A stretch of DNA of 64,000 nucleotides from Phytoactinopolyspora halotolerans (GTDB lineage Bacteria > Actinomycetota > Actinomycetes > Jiangellales > Jiangellaceae), in NCBI RefSeq assembly GCF_010550675.1, contig NZ_JAAGOA010000013.1, forward strand, positions 1-64,000, in the 5' to 3' direction. The notes beneath the pieces were generated by a model. That model was not told the origin of the DNA. It saw only the letters and a list, made by a program, of their open reading frames with translations, and searched no databases. Of the stretch, positions 35,000 to 44,146 are shown one piece after another; position 1 is the first letter of the stretch, and every line of letters begins with the position of its first letter. A program made the translations under genes and the position numbers.

Positions 35000-36181
35000 C
35001 TATTCGTCGTCCAACCAGGCGCGAACGCTCTCGTTGTGCTCGCCGAGGAGCGGCGGCGCCACGTGCGCGCGCGGCTGGGCGTCGTCGAACCGCAACGGCG
35101 GCCCCGGCAGCTGCATTCTGCCGAGAACAGGGTGTTCGACATCCACCAGCAACCCCTGCGAGCGGGTCTGCTCCCACTCGTAGACCTCGTCGATGCTGCG
35201 CACCTTGCCGCTGGCGATGCCGGCCCTCTCCAGCATCTCCAGCCAATGGTCCCGGGTTCCGGCGGCGAACGCGCGCTCGATCTCCTCGATGAGCTCCTCC
35301 CGCCGGCTCACCCGGTCCGCATTGGTGGCGAACCGCGGGTCGTCCGCCGCCACGCCGATGATCCGCGCGAACGCCGCCCACTGTGTCTCGCTTCCCACGG
35401 CGACCTGCAGCGCGCCGTCGGCGGCCCGGAACAGCCCGTACGGCGCGATCGACGCGTGGTGGTTCCCCGTCGCCTCCGGCACCTCGCCGGCGACGGTCCA
35501 CTTCGTCCCCTGGAATGCGTGCACTCCCACCACCGAGGCGAGCAACGACGTGCGCACCACCCGGCCCCGGCCCGTCCGTTCCCGCTCCAGCAGCGCCGCC
35601 AGCACCCCGCTCGCACCGTACATGCCCGCCAGGAGGTCCGCGATCGGCACGCCCACCTTCGTCGGCTCGCCGGGCTCGCCGGTGATGCTCATCAGCCCGG
35701 CCTCGCCCTGGGCGATCTGGTCGTATCCGGCGCGTCCGCCCTCCGGGCCGTCGTGTCCGAAGCCGGTGATGGAGAGGACGACCAGGCCGGGGTTGATCTC
35801 GTGCAACTCGTCCACGCCGAAACCGAGCCGCTCCAGCACGCCGGTGCGGAAGTTCTCCACCAGCACGTCCGCGCGGCGCACCAGCTTGGTGAGGACATCC
35901 CGGCCCTCCGGAGTCTTCAGGTCGGCGGTGACCGACTCCTTGTTCCGGTTGCACGACAGGTAGTAGGTGGACACCGTCTGGTCGCCGGTGCCGGCGAACG
36001 GCGGGCCCCAGCCGCGTGAGTCGTCGCCGTGCCCGGGGGCTTCGACCTTGATCACTCGCGCGCCGAGGTCACCCAGCATCATGCCGGCGTGCGGCCCGGC
36101 GAGTGCCCGGGAGAGGTCGACCACGACGTACCCGGCCAGCGGCCCGTCGCTCGATCCGGACGTCTCATCGATGCCGCTCAC
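35000..36181 (-). CDS. CaiB/BaiF-family CoA transferase
   Basis: A 393-aa class III CoA transferase. Diagnostic: VVDLSRALAGPHAGMMLGDLGARVIKVEAPGHGDDSRGWGPP near the start; NKESVTADLKTPEGRDVL; ENFRTGVLERLGFGVDEL; and GYDQIAQGEAGLMSITGEPGEPTKVGVPIADLLAGM with the catalytic Asp. It moves CoA between carboxylic acids. In this setting it could activate malonate, oxalate or a related acid from the ring-degradation pathway; that link is inference from position only. Confidence 0.9.
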   Translation of the reverse strand: MSGIDETSGSSDGPLAGYVVVDLSRALAGPHAGMMLGDLGARVIKVEAPGHGDDSRGWGPPFAGTGDQTVSTYYLSCNRNKESVTADLKTPEGRDVLTKLVRRADVLVENFRTGVLERLGFGVDELHEINPGLVVLSITGFGHDGPEGGRAGYDQIAQGEAGLMSITGEPGEPTKVGVPIADLLAGMYGASGVLAALLERERTGRGRVVRTSLLASVVGVHAFQGTKWTVAGEVPEATGNHHASIAPYGLFRAADGALQVAVGSETQWAAFARIIGVAADDPRFATNADRVSRREELIEEIERAFAAGTRDHWLEMLERAGIASGKVRSIDEVYEWEQTRSQGLLVDVEHPVLGRMQLPGPPLRFDDAQPRAHVAPPLLGEHNESVRAWLDDE

Positions 36182-36354
36182 CGATCACCTCCACGTGACG
36201 GTCGAGACCCGGCCGTTCGGAGCATGCCGCAACCGCAGACCCGTCTCGAAGGGAACGCTTTGTCGAAGCGTAGACCCGCTCGCCGGCGATCCGCTGTGAC
36301 GACCTTCACGGATTCGGTGGCCGCCGCTTGCGCAAGCTGCCTAACGTACTGGCC

Positions 36355-37152
36355 GTGATCGCCCCTGATAACGACGCCCGGGTGTCCCGGCGTCGCGCCC
36401 TCGCCATGCTGACCGCCACCGCCACGGCCACCGCCGCCGCATTCGGTGGTGACATGACCACCTCGAGCGCGGCCGATGCTTCGCCCGCCTCGTCCACCGA
36501 AGACAGCGACCCGACCACGCAGGCCGCCGACAACGACGACGGCGGTCGGCGGCCCAGCGCTGAAGAGGCGTGGCGGAAGCTCGTCGACGGAAATGCCCGG
36601 TTCGTCGCCGGCGAGCCTCGTCGTCCGCACCAGAACAGAGCCTGGCGAGAATCCCTGCTGGACGAGCAGCATCCGTTCGCCACTGTGCTGAGCTGTGCCG
36701 ATTCGCGCGTACCTCCGGAGCTGCTGTTCGATCAGGGGTTCGGCGACCTGTTCACCATCCGTTGCGCCGGCGAGGTCCTCGACGCGGCGGTGATCGGCAG
36801 CGTCGAGTACGGCGTCGAACATCTGGGCACGCCACTCGTCGTCGTGCTCGGTCATTCCGGTTGTGGCGCGGTCAGGGCCGCCATCGACGCCGTGCGTGGC
36901 GACGGCTATCCGTACGGCGATGTCGCCGCGCTGGTGCACGCGATCGAGCCGGCTGTGCGCAGCGTTCCGGACACTCCGGACGATCCGGACGACGACGCAT
37001 TCGTGGCGGCCTGCGTCGAGCAGCAGGCCCGCCGGGTGGCGGACGCGCTCCCGGCCCGCTCGTCGGCGATCCGCGCCGCCGTTCAGCACGGCCACACCCG
37101 CGTCGTCGCCGCCGTCTACGACCTCACCACCGGCACCGTCACTCCTAAATGA
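36355..37152 (+). CDS. Beta-carbonic anhydrase with Tat-type signal
   Basis: A protein of about 265 aa. The N-terminus carries a twin-arginine pattern (ARVSRRRALAMLTATATATAAA), so it is probably exported or lipid-anchored. The catalytic domain (about residues 65-250) has the beta-class zinc ligands in VLSCADSRVPPE and VVLGHSGCGAV. I favour the GTG at 36355 because TAACGT lies 7 bases before it (leaderless); a TTG at 36328 is possible. It ends inside the 94-base repeat at 37144. It converts CO2 and bicarbonate, perhaps linked to carbamate-derived CO2. Confidence 0.88.
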   Translation: MIAPDNDARVSRRRALAMLTATATATAAAFGGDMTTSSAADASPASSTEDSDPTTQAADNDDGGRRPSAEEAWRKLVDGNARFVAGEPRRPHQNRAWRESLLDEQHPFATVLSCADSRVPPELLFDQGFGDLFTIRCAGEVLDAAVIGSVEYGVEHLGTPLVVVLGHSGCGAVRAAIDAVRGDGYPYGDVAALVHAIEPAVRSVPDTPDDPDDDAFVAACVEQQARRVADALPARSSAIRAAVQHGHTRVVAAVYDLTTGTVTPK

Positions 37153-37237
37153 TCATGTGAAGTGGGTCTTCTCGTGCTTCAACAGGTCTGCAGGCATGGT
37201 AGGGCACGAGAAAACCTACTTCACATGATCATTTAGG
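37144..37237. repeat. 94-bp inverted repeat, element D
   Basis: Arms of about 32 bases, starting CCTAAATGATCATGTGAAGT and its complement, match in about 30 positions. They run from the last codons of the carbonic anhydrase gene to the stop codon of hydantoinase B. The TGATCATG core near the ends recalls family A. As a bidirectional terminator it would suit these convergent genes, but the arm length is extreme. Confidence 0.8.
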
Positions 37238-39220
37238 TCAGTGGCGGTCGACGGGGGCGGAGGTGCGGCCGCCGGAGAGGCGGGGATAGCCGGGGCCACG
37301 GTCGAAGAACGGCGCATCGTCGGCCCGCGCATGCCGCATCTGGGCACGCAGCTCGTCGCTCGCCGGCTCGTCGACCGTCGGGTCGTCCACGGTCCCGCCG
37401 ACGACGACGCCGTAGTCGGCCCGCGCCCCCTCGAACGAGACCTTGTGCCAGCGGATGTCCCGCAGCACGTCGCCGAAGGGCCGATCCAGCGGATCACCCC
37501 AGCCGCCGCCCCCGGTGGTGCGGATCCGGATCACCTCGCCGGCGCGCACCGGCTCGTCGTCGGCCAGCGCGTCCACCTCCCGCTCCCCCGCACCGCCCGG
37601 ATCGATGGTCACCTGGAACGGACGGCCCGCCCGGCCGCCGCGGACGCCCCAGCAGGACAGGATGGACCGATCGGCGATGGACATGAACGACGCGTCGCGC
37701 AGCATCCGGATGTGTTTCTCATAGCCGAGGCCGCCCCGGTAACGGCCAGGACCTCCGGAGTCGATCGCCAGGCCCAGCTGCTCGACGACGAACGGAAACC
37801 TGGATTCGCTGAACTCGGTCGGCAGGTTCCGCGAATCCGGCACCACGTGGATCGTGTCCTCGCCGTCCGCGTAGTACCGCCCGCCCGACCCGCCGCCGAG
37901 CACCTCCCGCATCAGGTACGGCCGCCCGTCGGCGTCCGCGCCGTAGACGCCGGTGTAGCGGATGGTCTCCTGGTCCGCCGGCATCCGCCCGTCGACCGCC
38001 TTCGCCACGGCCCCGGCCAGCACACCCAGCATCCGCAGGATGACGAACGTGCGGGCATTGGTCGGCGCCGGGAACTCCGGAGTCAGCAGCGTGCCTTTCG
38101 GCGGGAAGCGCATCTCGATCAGCGGCACCACGCCCTCGTTCACGTCCAGTTCGGCCATCCGCTCCGGGCTGTCGGCGAGGTTGCGCAGGATCGGTGCCAG
38201 CCACTTCTTCAGGAATACCCCGTCCGCGTAGTCTCCGGCGTGGTTGATGGGCCCCCTGGCCTGCGGCCCTGTGCCGGTGAAGTCGATGATCAGCCTCGGC
38301 CCCGCCTCGGTCCCGGTGGCGGCGGACACTCCGGTGGCTCCGGTGGCGTCGCTGGCCCCGGTGGCTCCGGTGGCGTCGTCGCTGGCCTCGCCGTCGACCT
38401 TGGTGAGGGTGATGCGCTGGACGTGCAGCTTCGGCTCATCGACGCCGTCGTGCTCGGCGTAGTCCTCCCAGACGTAGGTGCCGGCCGGGATCTTCGACAG
38501 CACCTCCCGTTGGAATGTCCGTGTCGTCTGCTCCAGGATCGCGTCGAAGCACGCCTCCACCCCCGCACGCCCGTACCGTCCGAATAGCTCCGCCATCCGG
38601 CGCGCACCCATGAGGCATGCGGCGCACTCGGCGTCCAGATCCGCCGCGAGCGAGTCCGGCATCCGCGAGTTGCGGGTCATGATCTTCAACGCCGCCTCGT
38701 TCGGCACGCCCCGGTCCCACAGCTTGATCGGCGGCACCATGAGGCCCTCCTCGAAGACGCTCGTGGCGCGCGACGGCATCGACCCCGGCACGGTGCCGCC
38801 GATGTCGTCGTGGTGGCCGAAGGCCTGCACGAACGCCACCACCCGCGGGCCGTCGCCGGCACCGTCATCGTGAAAGACCGGAGCCGTGACGCACAGGTCC
38901 GGCAGGTGCCCGATGCCGCCCTCGGAGAGGTAGACGTCATTGTGGAAGTACACGTCGCCCGGGCGCATCGTCTCCAGCGGATAGTCGCGCACCACCGGGT
39001 GCACCAGCGCCGAGTACGAGCGCCCCGTGAGTTTGCGCAGCAGCCGGTCGTGGATCCCGGCGCGGTAGTCATGCGCGTCGCGGATCATCGGCGACCGCGA
39101 CGTCCGTCCGATCGCCGTCTCCACCTCCTGCTCCACCGACGCCAGGTACCCCTCGACGATCTCCACCAGCACGGGGTCCGCGTCGATACCATCGGTTAAT
39201 CGCCGCATCGGTCCGCTCAT
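37238..39220 (-). CDS. Hydantoinase B/oxoprolinase-family protein
   Basis: A 660-aa HyuB-type subunit. N-terminal family blocks are VEIVEGYLASVEQEVETAIGRTSRSPMIRDAHDYRAGI and GDVYFHNDVYLSEGGIGHLPDL; C-terminal are GGLGYEKHIRMLRD and RIRTTGGGGWGDPLDRPFGDVLRDI. With HyuA it would open cyclic amides (hydantoins, 5-oxoproline) at the cost of ATP, or carboxylate ketones in relatives. Residues about 277-310 hold a low-complexity ATGATGASDATGATG insertion. ATG 39220 follows GGAGG. It lies 101 bases after hyuA, with a repeat between. Confidence 0.9.
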   Translation of the reverse strand: MSGPMRRLTDGIDADPVLVEIVEGYLASVEQEVETAIGRTSRSPMIRDAHDYRAGIHDRLLRKLTGRSYSALVHPVVRDYPLETMRPGDVYFHNDVYLSEGGIGHLPDLCVTAPVFHDDGAGDGPRVVAFVQAFGHHDDIGGTVPGSMPSRATSVFEEGLMVPPIKLWDRGVPNEAALKIMTRNSRMPDSLAADLDAECAACLMGARRMAELFGRYGRAGVEACFDAILEQTTRTFQREVLSKIPAGTYVWEDYAEHDGVDEPKLHVQRITLTKVDGEASDDATGATGASDATGATGVSAATGTEAGPRLIIDFTGTGPQARGPINHAGDYADGVFLKKWLAPILRNLADSPERMAELDVNEGVVPLIEMRFPPKGTLLTPEFPAPTNARTFVILRMLGVLAGAVAKAVDGRMPADQETIRYTGVYGADADGRPYLMREVLGGGSGGRYYADGEDTIHVVPDSRNLPTEFSESRFPFVVEQLGLAIDSGGPGRYRGGLGYEKHIRMLRDASFMSIADRSILSCWGVRGGRAGRPFQVTIDPGGAGEREVDALADDEPVRAGEVIRIRTTGGGGWGDPLDRPFGDVLRDIRWHKVSFEGARADYGVVVGGTVDDPTVDEPASDELRAQMRHARADDAPFFDRGPGYPRLSGGRTSAPVDRH

Positions 39221-39234
39221 CCCGCCCTCCTCGA

Positions 39235-39307
39235 GCATGGTGCGCTGAGTGCTCGCCAGTGCGTCCGGCGGAATGTCCCGTTTGAGGAGGTCCCCACCGC
39301 ACCATGC
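39235..39307. repeat. 73-bp palindromic element, family C copy 1
   Basis: Ends GCATGGTGCG and its complement form a terminal inverted repeat. Outer 25 bases match, with about four changes, the reversed ends of the element at 50774-50842. It fills the gap between hyuA's end and hyuB's start. Confidence 0.75.
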
Positions 39308-39320
39308 TCCCGCTGCAGGC

Positions 39321-41477
39321 TCACGACGTCGCCTCTCGCGTGATGAGCAGGTTGCCGATACGGTCGACCTCGGCGCGGTATCCCGGGTGGATGGGGACGG
39401 TCGACCCGAATTCCTCGATGACCGCGGGCCCGACGACGACGTCGGCGGCGCCGAGCGTCTCCCGCACGTACACCGGCGCGTCGAGCCAGCCGTCGAAGTA
39501 GACCTGACGCGTACCCGCCGGGCGAGCGCCGGTGCCCCGCGGCAGCTCGATGATCTCCGGCCGACGGATCGGGCCCACCCCGGTCACGCGCAGGTTCACC
39601 CACTCCACCTGTTGCCGTGCGTCGGAGCGGAAGTCGTAGCCGTACAGCCGACGGTGCTCGGCATGGAACCGATCGGCGACGACGCCGGCCAGATCCGCGG
39701 TGAACTCGCCGTCGGGCACGTCGACCCGCACCTCGAACGCCTGCCCGAAGTAGCGCAGATCAGCCGTGCGCAGAAACCGCCGATCGGGTGCGGCGAAGCC
39801 CTCCCGCGCCAGCGCGGCGTCCGCGTCGACCCGCAGCTCGTCGAAGACCTTCGCGACGACGTCCGGCTTCAGCGCCTCGTGCCGGGCGACGGCGGTACGG
39901 ACGTCATCGTTGCGGACGTCGACCGTGAGCAACCCGTACGCGGACAGGTTGCCCGGGTTCACCGGCACCAGCACACCCTCCAGCCCCAGAATGTCGGTCA
40001 GCCGGCACGCCAGCAACGGCCCCGATCCGCCGCACGTCACCAGCATGAAGTCCCGCACGTCCAGTCCGCGACCGACGGTGACTTGGCGAAGCGCATTGGC
40101 CTGATTCCACGCCGAGACCTCCAGGATGCCGGCCGCGGCCCGCTCCGGCGTGAGGCCCAGCCGCCCCGCGAGCTCGCCCACGCCGTGGAGTGCCGCCGAC
40201 GCGTCCAGCGGCACCTCTCCGCCAAGCAGGTGTGGCGGGATCCGGCCGAGCACCAGGTGCGCGTCGGTGACCGTGGGCTCGTCGCCGCCCATCCCGTAGC
40301 AGATCGGCCCCGGATCAGCGCCGGCCGAGCGCGGCCCCACCTTCAACGTGCCCTCCGGGCTGACCCGCGCGATCGAGCCACCGCCGGCGCCCACCGTGAC
40401 CACGTCGATCATCGGGATCTTGCTCGGATACGAGCCGATCGAACCCTCGGTGGTCAATGCGGGGTGGCCATCGACGACGACCGTGACGTCGGTCGACGTG
40501 CCGCCCCCGTCCAACGTGAGAACGCTCGCATGACCGGCGGCCTCGGCAATGACGGCGGCGCCCAGCGCGCCGGCCGCCGGCCCGGACAGCACGGTGCTGA
40601 TCGGCTGTTCGACCACCTCGTCGGCGGAGAGCACTCCCCCGTTGGACTTCATCACGTAGAACGGGATCTCCCGGCCGCCGCCCGGCACGTGCGACGACGA
40701 GCCGTCCGGCACCCGCAACGACGCGCTGTCCGGCGCGCCCGACGACGTGTCGCCCGGCGTGCCGGACGCCGCCAGCGCGTTCAAGCGGCGGGCGATGTTT
40801 CGCACATAGCGACGGATACGCGGCTTGACGGCGGCGTCCACCAGGGTGGTGACGCTGCGTTCGTACTCGCGGTACTCCCGCAGCACCTCGGCCGAGATCG
40901 ACACGGTGGCCTCTGGGTGTTCCCGGGCGAGCACGTCCCGCATCCGCAGCTCATGGTCGGGGTTGGCATAGCTGTGCAGGAAGCAGACGCCGATGGTGGT
41001 GATTCCCCGGTCGCGGAAGAACCGCGCGGCGGCGACCGCATCGTCCTCGTCGAACGGGCGGACCTCAGTTCCGTCGAACGCGAGCCGCCCGCGCACGGTA
41101 CGGACGCGGTCGACCGGCACGATCCGCGGTGGCTTCACCCAGAAGTAGCTGTTCCCGTAGCCGTCCGGCACCGACTGCCGGGCGATCTCCAACACGTGCC
41201 GGTACCCCTCGGTGGTGATGAACCCGAGGTCACCGACATCGCCCTGGAGCAGCGCGTTGGTCGCCACCGTGGTGCCGTGCGACACCGCCGAGAGCGCGGC
41301 CGGGCCGGCACCCAGCACGTCGAGTACCTTGCGCAGACCGGTCATGAACCCGTCCGCCGGGTCGGCCGGCGTGGACGGCGTCTTGGTGGTCGCGATCCGG
41401 CCTGTCTCTTCGTCGACGGCGACGACGTCGGTGAACGTGCCACCGGTGTCGATGCCGACGCGGATTCTTCGCGGCAT
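39321..41477 (-). CDS. Hydantoinase A/oxoprolinase-family protein
   Basis: A 718-aa HyuA-type ATPase of the acetate/sugar-kinase fold. It begins RRIRVGIDTGGTFTDVVAVDE (phosphate 1 loop), followed by VSHGTTVATNALLQG, the LDGGGTSTDV second phosphate motif and VGAGGGSIA. The C-terminal part (GVDPIRRPEI-like region, FGSTVPIHPGYRAEVDRIGN) is the regulatory end. Together with HyuB it should form an ATP-dependent cyclic amidohydrolase (hydantoin, N-methylhydantoin or oxoproline type). It diverges from the MerR gene across 360 bases. Substrate not fixed by sequence. Confidence 0.93.
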   Translation of the reverse strand: MPRRIRVGIDTGGTFTDVVAVDEETGRIATTKTPSTPADPADGFMTGLRKVLDVLGAGPAALSAVSHGTTVATNALLQGDVGDLGFITTEGYRHVLEIARQSVPDGYGNSYFWVKPPRIVPVDRVRTVRGRLAFDGTEVRPFDEDDAVAAARFFRDRGITTIGVCFLHSYANPDHELRMRDVLAREHPEATVSISAEVLREYREYERSVTTLVDAAVKPRIRRYVRNIARRLNALAASGTPGDTSSGAPDSASLRVPDGSSSHVPGGGREIPFYVMKSNGGVLSADEVVEQPISTVLSGPAAGALGAAVIAEAAGHASVLTLDGGGTSTDVTVVVDGHPALTTEGSIGSYPSKIPMIDVVTVGAGGGSIARVSPEGTLKVGPRSAGADPGPICYGMGGDEPTVTDAHLVLGRIPPHLLGGEVPLDASAALHGVGELAGRLGLTPERAAAGILEVSAWNQANALRQVTVGRGLDVRDFMLVTCGGSGPLLACRLTDILGLEGVLVPVNPGNLSAYGLLTVDVRNDDVRTAVARHEALKPDVVAKVFDELRVDADAALAREGFAAPDRRFLRTADLRYFGQAFEVRVDVPDGEFTADLAGVVADRFHAEHRRLYGYDFRSDARQQVEWVNLRVTGVGPIRRPEIIELPRGTGARPAGTRQVYFDGWLDAPVYVRETLGAADVVVGPAVIEEFGSTVPIHPGYRAEVDRIGNLLITREATS

Positions 41478-41670
41478 GGCGACTCCCCTCGGCCGGCACC
41501 GGAGTGGCGAACAGTTGCACCAAGCGGCCCGCGTGGCGTGGCCGCTGGTCGCGATTCAACCGGCAGGGTTCGCCCGAAGCGTCGGCAACATCTGCCAACG
41601 ACGAAGCTGGCGCGTTGTCGCCGTCCTGAAGCTCGGCCGGATGTCCATCCCGTTCGTCGGGCCCACGCTG

Positions 41671-41715
41671 CCGGTCTTCGCGCCAACGAGACGGCCGGTC
41701 TTCGCGCCAACGAGA
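41671..41715. repeat. Two 21-bp direct repeats in the hyuA-merR gap
   Basis: A block CGGTCTTCGCGCCAACGAGA occurs twice, 24 bases apart, midway in the 360-base gap between divergent hyuA and the MerR gene. It could be an operator for either gene. The rest of this gap holds the MerR promoter and a possible ATCTGCCA site near 41590. Confidence 0.6.
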
Positions 41716-41786
41716 TACGCGATGCGGCAAAAGGCGTGACCCGGCACGGGTCGACGGTCGTACTTGACGGCCACGGCGGCGCGGCC

Positions 41787-41817
41787 TTGACTCGTCCCCT
41801 GGGGGAGACATCAGGCT
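41787..41817 (+). promoter_or_regulatory. MerR-type promoter with 19-bp spacer
   Basis: A -35 TTGACT (41787-41792) and a -10 like CAGGCT (41812-41817) are 19 bases apart, the overlong spacer that MerR proteins correct. Inside is the dyad CTCGTCCCCTGGGGGAGAC, close to the BmrR/TipA-type operator. It should be the self-regulated promoter of the MerR gene 23 bases downstream. Confidence 0.75.
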
Positions 41818-41839
41818 CCATGACGTCAGGGAGGTGGCG

Positions 41840-42643
41840 ATGGACGAGCTGCTCAGCATCGGACGGTTCGCGCGGGTGTGCTGGCTCAGCATCAAGGCGC
41901 TCCGGCTCTACGACGAGACGGGGCTGCTGCGGCCGGCGTACGTGGATCCGGTCTCCGGTTACCGGTACTACAAGGCCGAACAGGCGGGCACCGCACGAGC
42001 CATCGCGATTCTGCGTTCGCTGGACATGCCGTTGTCCGAGATCAAGGATCTGGTCACGGAGAAGGATCCGGATCGGTTCCGCGACCGGCTCGACGCGCAC
42101 CGCGCCGTGCTGGAGGAACGGATCGAGCGCCATCGCCACATGCTCCAACGTGTCGACGATTTCATCCGAAAGGGAGCTGTCATGGCCTACGAGTTCTCCA
42201 CCACCACCATCGAGCCGGTCACCGTCATCGGCCGGACGCTGTCCACGCCGCCGGAGGCGATCAGCGAGACCGCCGGACCGGTCTACCACCAGATCTACGA
42301 GGCGCTCGGACGCGCGGGTATCACCCCGACGGCGCCACCCCGCATGGCGTACCCGCAGATGGAGGGCGATACCTGGACGATCGAGCTGTGGGTCCCGGTT
42401 CCGGAGGGCAGCAGCGCACCGGACGGACTCACCGCGCGCCGCTTCCCCGGCGGACGGGTGGCCCGCACGCTGCACGTCGGCCCGTACGACGAGCTCGGCA
42501 TGGCCTACCGGGAGCTGGAGGCGTGGATGGCGAAGCAGGGCCTGACACCGTCCGCGCCGCCGTTCGATGTCTACCCGAACGACCCCGCCGTCGTGAAGGA
42601 CCCCGCCAAGTACGAGACCGAGATCCTCTGGCCGATCAGGTAG
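41840..42643 (+). CDS. MerR-family regulator with GyrI-like effector domain
   Basis: A 267-aa regulator. The MerR winged helix (LLSIGRFARVCWLSIKALRLYDETGLLRPAYVDPVSGYRYYKAEQ) is followed by a dimerisation coiled coil (about residues 75-112) and a GyrI/SOUL-type small-molecule domain (about 115-265, EFSTTTIEPVTVIGRTLSTP). This is the BmrR/multidrug plan. ATG 41840 lies five bases after GAGG. It diverges from hyuAB and overlaps the converging amidohydrolase gene by 8 bases. Confidence 0.92.
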   Translation: MDELLSIGRFARVCWLSIKALRLYDETGLLRPAYVDPVSGYRYYKAEQAGTARAIAILRSLDMPLSEIKDLVTEKDPDRFRDRLDAHRAVLEERIERHRHMLQRVDDFIRKGAVMAYEFSTTTIEPVTVIGRTLSTPPEAISETAGPVYHQIYEALGRAGITPTAPPRMAYPQMEGDTWTIELWVPVPEGSSAPDGLTARRFPGGRVARTLHVGPYDELGMAYRELEAWMAKQGLTPSAPPFDVYPNDPAVVKDPAKYETEILWPIR

Positions 42644-44048
42644 CCGCGCCGTGCTCAGGCCAGCCCGCGGGCACACTCTGCTCGCCCCGCGCGCCGAGGT
42701 GGAACGCGGTTGAGCTGGAGTTGACGGCGACGATCCGGCCACCTGCGACGACGTAGCGCGGCGGGTTGTGCCGGATCAGCACGTCACGCACGGAGGAGCC
42801 GTCCAGGACCACCAGGTCGGCGGCCCCGCCGACCGCCAGGCCGGGGCCGTTCAGCCCCAGCACCTGGGCGGCTTCTCCGGTGACCATGTCGAACACTCGC
42901 TCCAAGGCCTGGTGCGTGACCGCCCCCAAGGAATGCGCCGCGAGGAACGCCACCTCCAGCATGTTGTTCCGGCCGAACGGATAGTAAGTGTCCTCGATGT
43001 CGTCCTGTCCGAACGCCACCGGCACGCCCAGGTCGGCCAGCTGGAACGCGGGCAGATGTGCCGGGCCGGTGTGTGGCGAGCTGACGAAGGTCAGGCCGGC
43101 CTGGCGGGCCAGGTTCGCCAGCCGGCGTACCGACGGCTCGGCGTAACTGCCGACTGCCCGGGCGTGGTGCGCGATGCCCCGCCCTTCCAGCCCTTGCCGG
43201 ATCATCTCCGCCGCCAGCATCTCGGTGGTCCGTAGCGCCGGATCCCCGGCGTCGTCCACCAGCATCGCGACCATCCGCCCGTGCTCCGCCGCCAGGGCGC
43301 ACATCCGGCTGATGTGCTCGCGTGCGTCGTCGTCGCTGTGCTCGATCCACGGAATGCCGCCGACGACGTCCGCGCCCAGCGCGATCGCCTGCCGCACCAG
43401 GTCTTCCGCGCCCGGGTCCCGTAACAGTCCTTGCTGTGGGAATGCCACGATGTACAGCTCGGCGACGCCTTCGAACTCCTCGCGCAGCCGCACCAGCGGC
43501 CCGACGCCGGTGAGCTGTGCCTTGGTGTCGACGTCGACGAACGCCAGCACGTGCCGCACACCGTGTCGCACCGCCTCGAACATGGCGCGGCGCGCGTTCG
43601 CCTCGATCGCGTCCTCGCCGTAGCCGTCCTTGACGGCGGACGCCAGCTCCACCGCGGACATCGCGGCACCCATGGAACCGCCCGCGTAGGCACTCGCGAC
43701 CGCGTCACCGGCGCGGCCGTGCGTGTAGGCCTTGCACAGATGCAGGTGAGCGTTGACGAACGGCTCGGTGACGAGGTTGCCGCCGGCGTCGATTTCGACC
43801 CGGCCGCTGAGCGGTTCCTGCTGCACCGCGGCGATCTGGCCGTCGCTCACGCCGATCGAGTACCGGCCATCCCGGCCGCGCAAGGCTGCGTCGGTTACGA
43901 CGAGTTCGAACTGGTCCGTCGCCCGTGGGTGGTCAGGCGGAGCCGGTTGATCGGGTTCGCCCCGGTACTCCGGCTGGACGGCGTAACTCGGCTCGGCGAG
44001 CGGATCGGGCTGCTCGGGCCGGCCGAACTGATCGGGCTGGTCGGACAC
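42636..44048 (-). CDS. Cytosine-deaminase-like metal-dependent amidohydrolase
   Basis: A 470-aa amidohydrolase closest in layout to CodA/AtzC. The HxH metal site is NAHLHLCKAYT (His101, His103); later blocks are VVGGIPWIEHSDDD, GIAHHARAVGSY (His285), and VAFGQDDIEDTYYPFGRNNML (Asp339). At the place of the third metal-binding His and catalytic Glu in CodA (HVDE-type) it reads MLVDDAGDP, so Leu253 and Asp256 stand there. It may bind metal differently or act on another substrate. The first 45 residues are Pro/Glu-rich and extra. GTG start. Probably co-expressed with the amidase and Cox genes upstream. Confidence 0.85.
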   Translation of the reverse strand: MSDQPDQFGRPEQPDPLAEPSYAVQPEYRGEPDQPAPPDHPRATDQFELVVTDAALRGRDGRYSIGVSDGQIAAVQQEPLSGRVEIDAGGNLVTEPFVNAHLHLCKAYTHGRAGDAVASAYAGGSMGAAMSAVELASAVKDGYGEDAIEANARRAMFEAVRHGVRHVLAFVDVDTKAQLTGVGPLVRLREEFEGVAELYIVAFPQQGLLRDPGAEDLVRQAIALGADVVGGIPWIEHSDDDAREHISRMCALAAEHGRMVAMLVDDAGDPALRTTEMLAAEMIRQGLEGRGIAHHARAVGSYAEPSVRRLANLARQAGLTFVSSPHTGPAHLPAFQLADLGVPVAFGQDDIEDTYYPFGRNNMLEVAFLAAHSLGAVTHQALERVFDMVTGEAAQVLGLNGPGLAVGGAADLVVLDGSSVRDVLIRHNPPRYVVAGGRIVAVNSSSTAFHLGARGEQSVPAGWPEHGAAT

Positions 44049-44146
44049 GGTGTCGGTTTCCTTCTGAAATCGGAGCTATGCACCCGACCGTACCGCAACG
44101 TCGACCCGCGGCGGGCGCCAGTCGACCAGACAGAATGACGGCGTTG

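Noticed and set aside
37238-41477. Acetophenone carboxylase or acetone carboxylase
   Set aside because: Only HyuA- and HyuB-type subunits are present, with no small subunits, and the setting is nitrogen-ring catabolism; the hydantoinase label is safer.
39249-42545. Plus-strand open frame of over 1000 codons opposite hydantoinase A
   Set aside because: It runs antisense to a clear HyuA with all family motifs; its own translation is Arg/His/Asp-rich without domains, as expected for GC-rich mirror frames.
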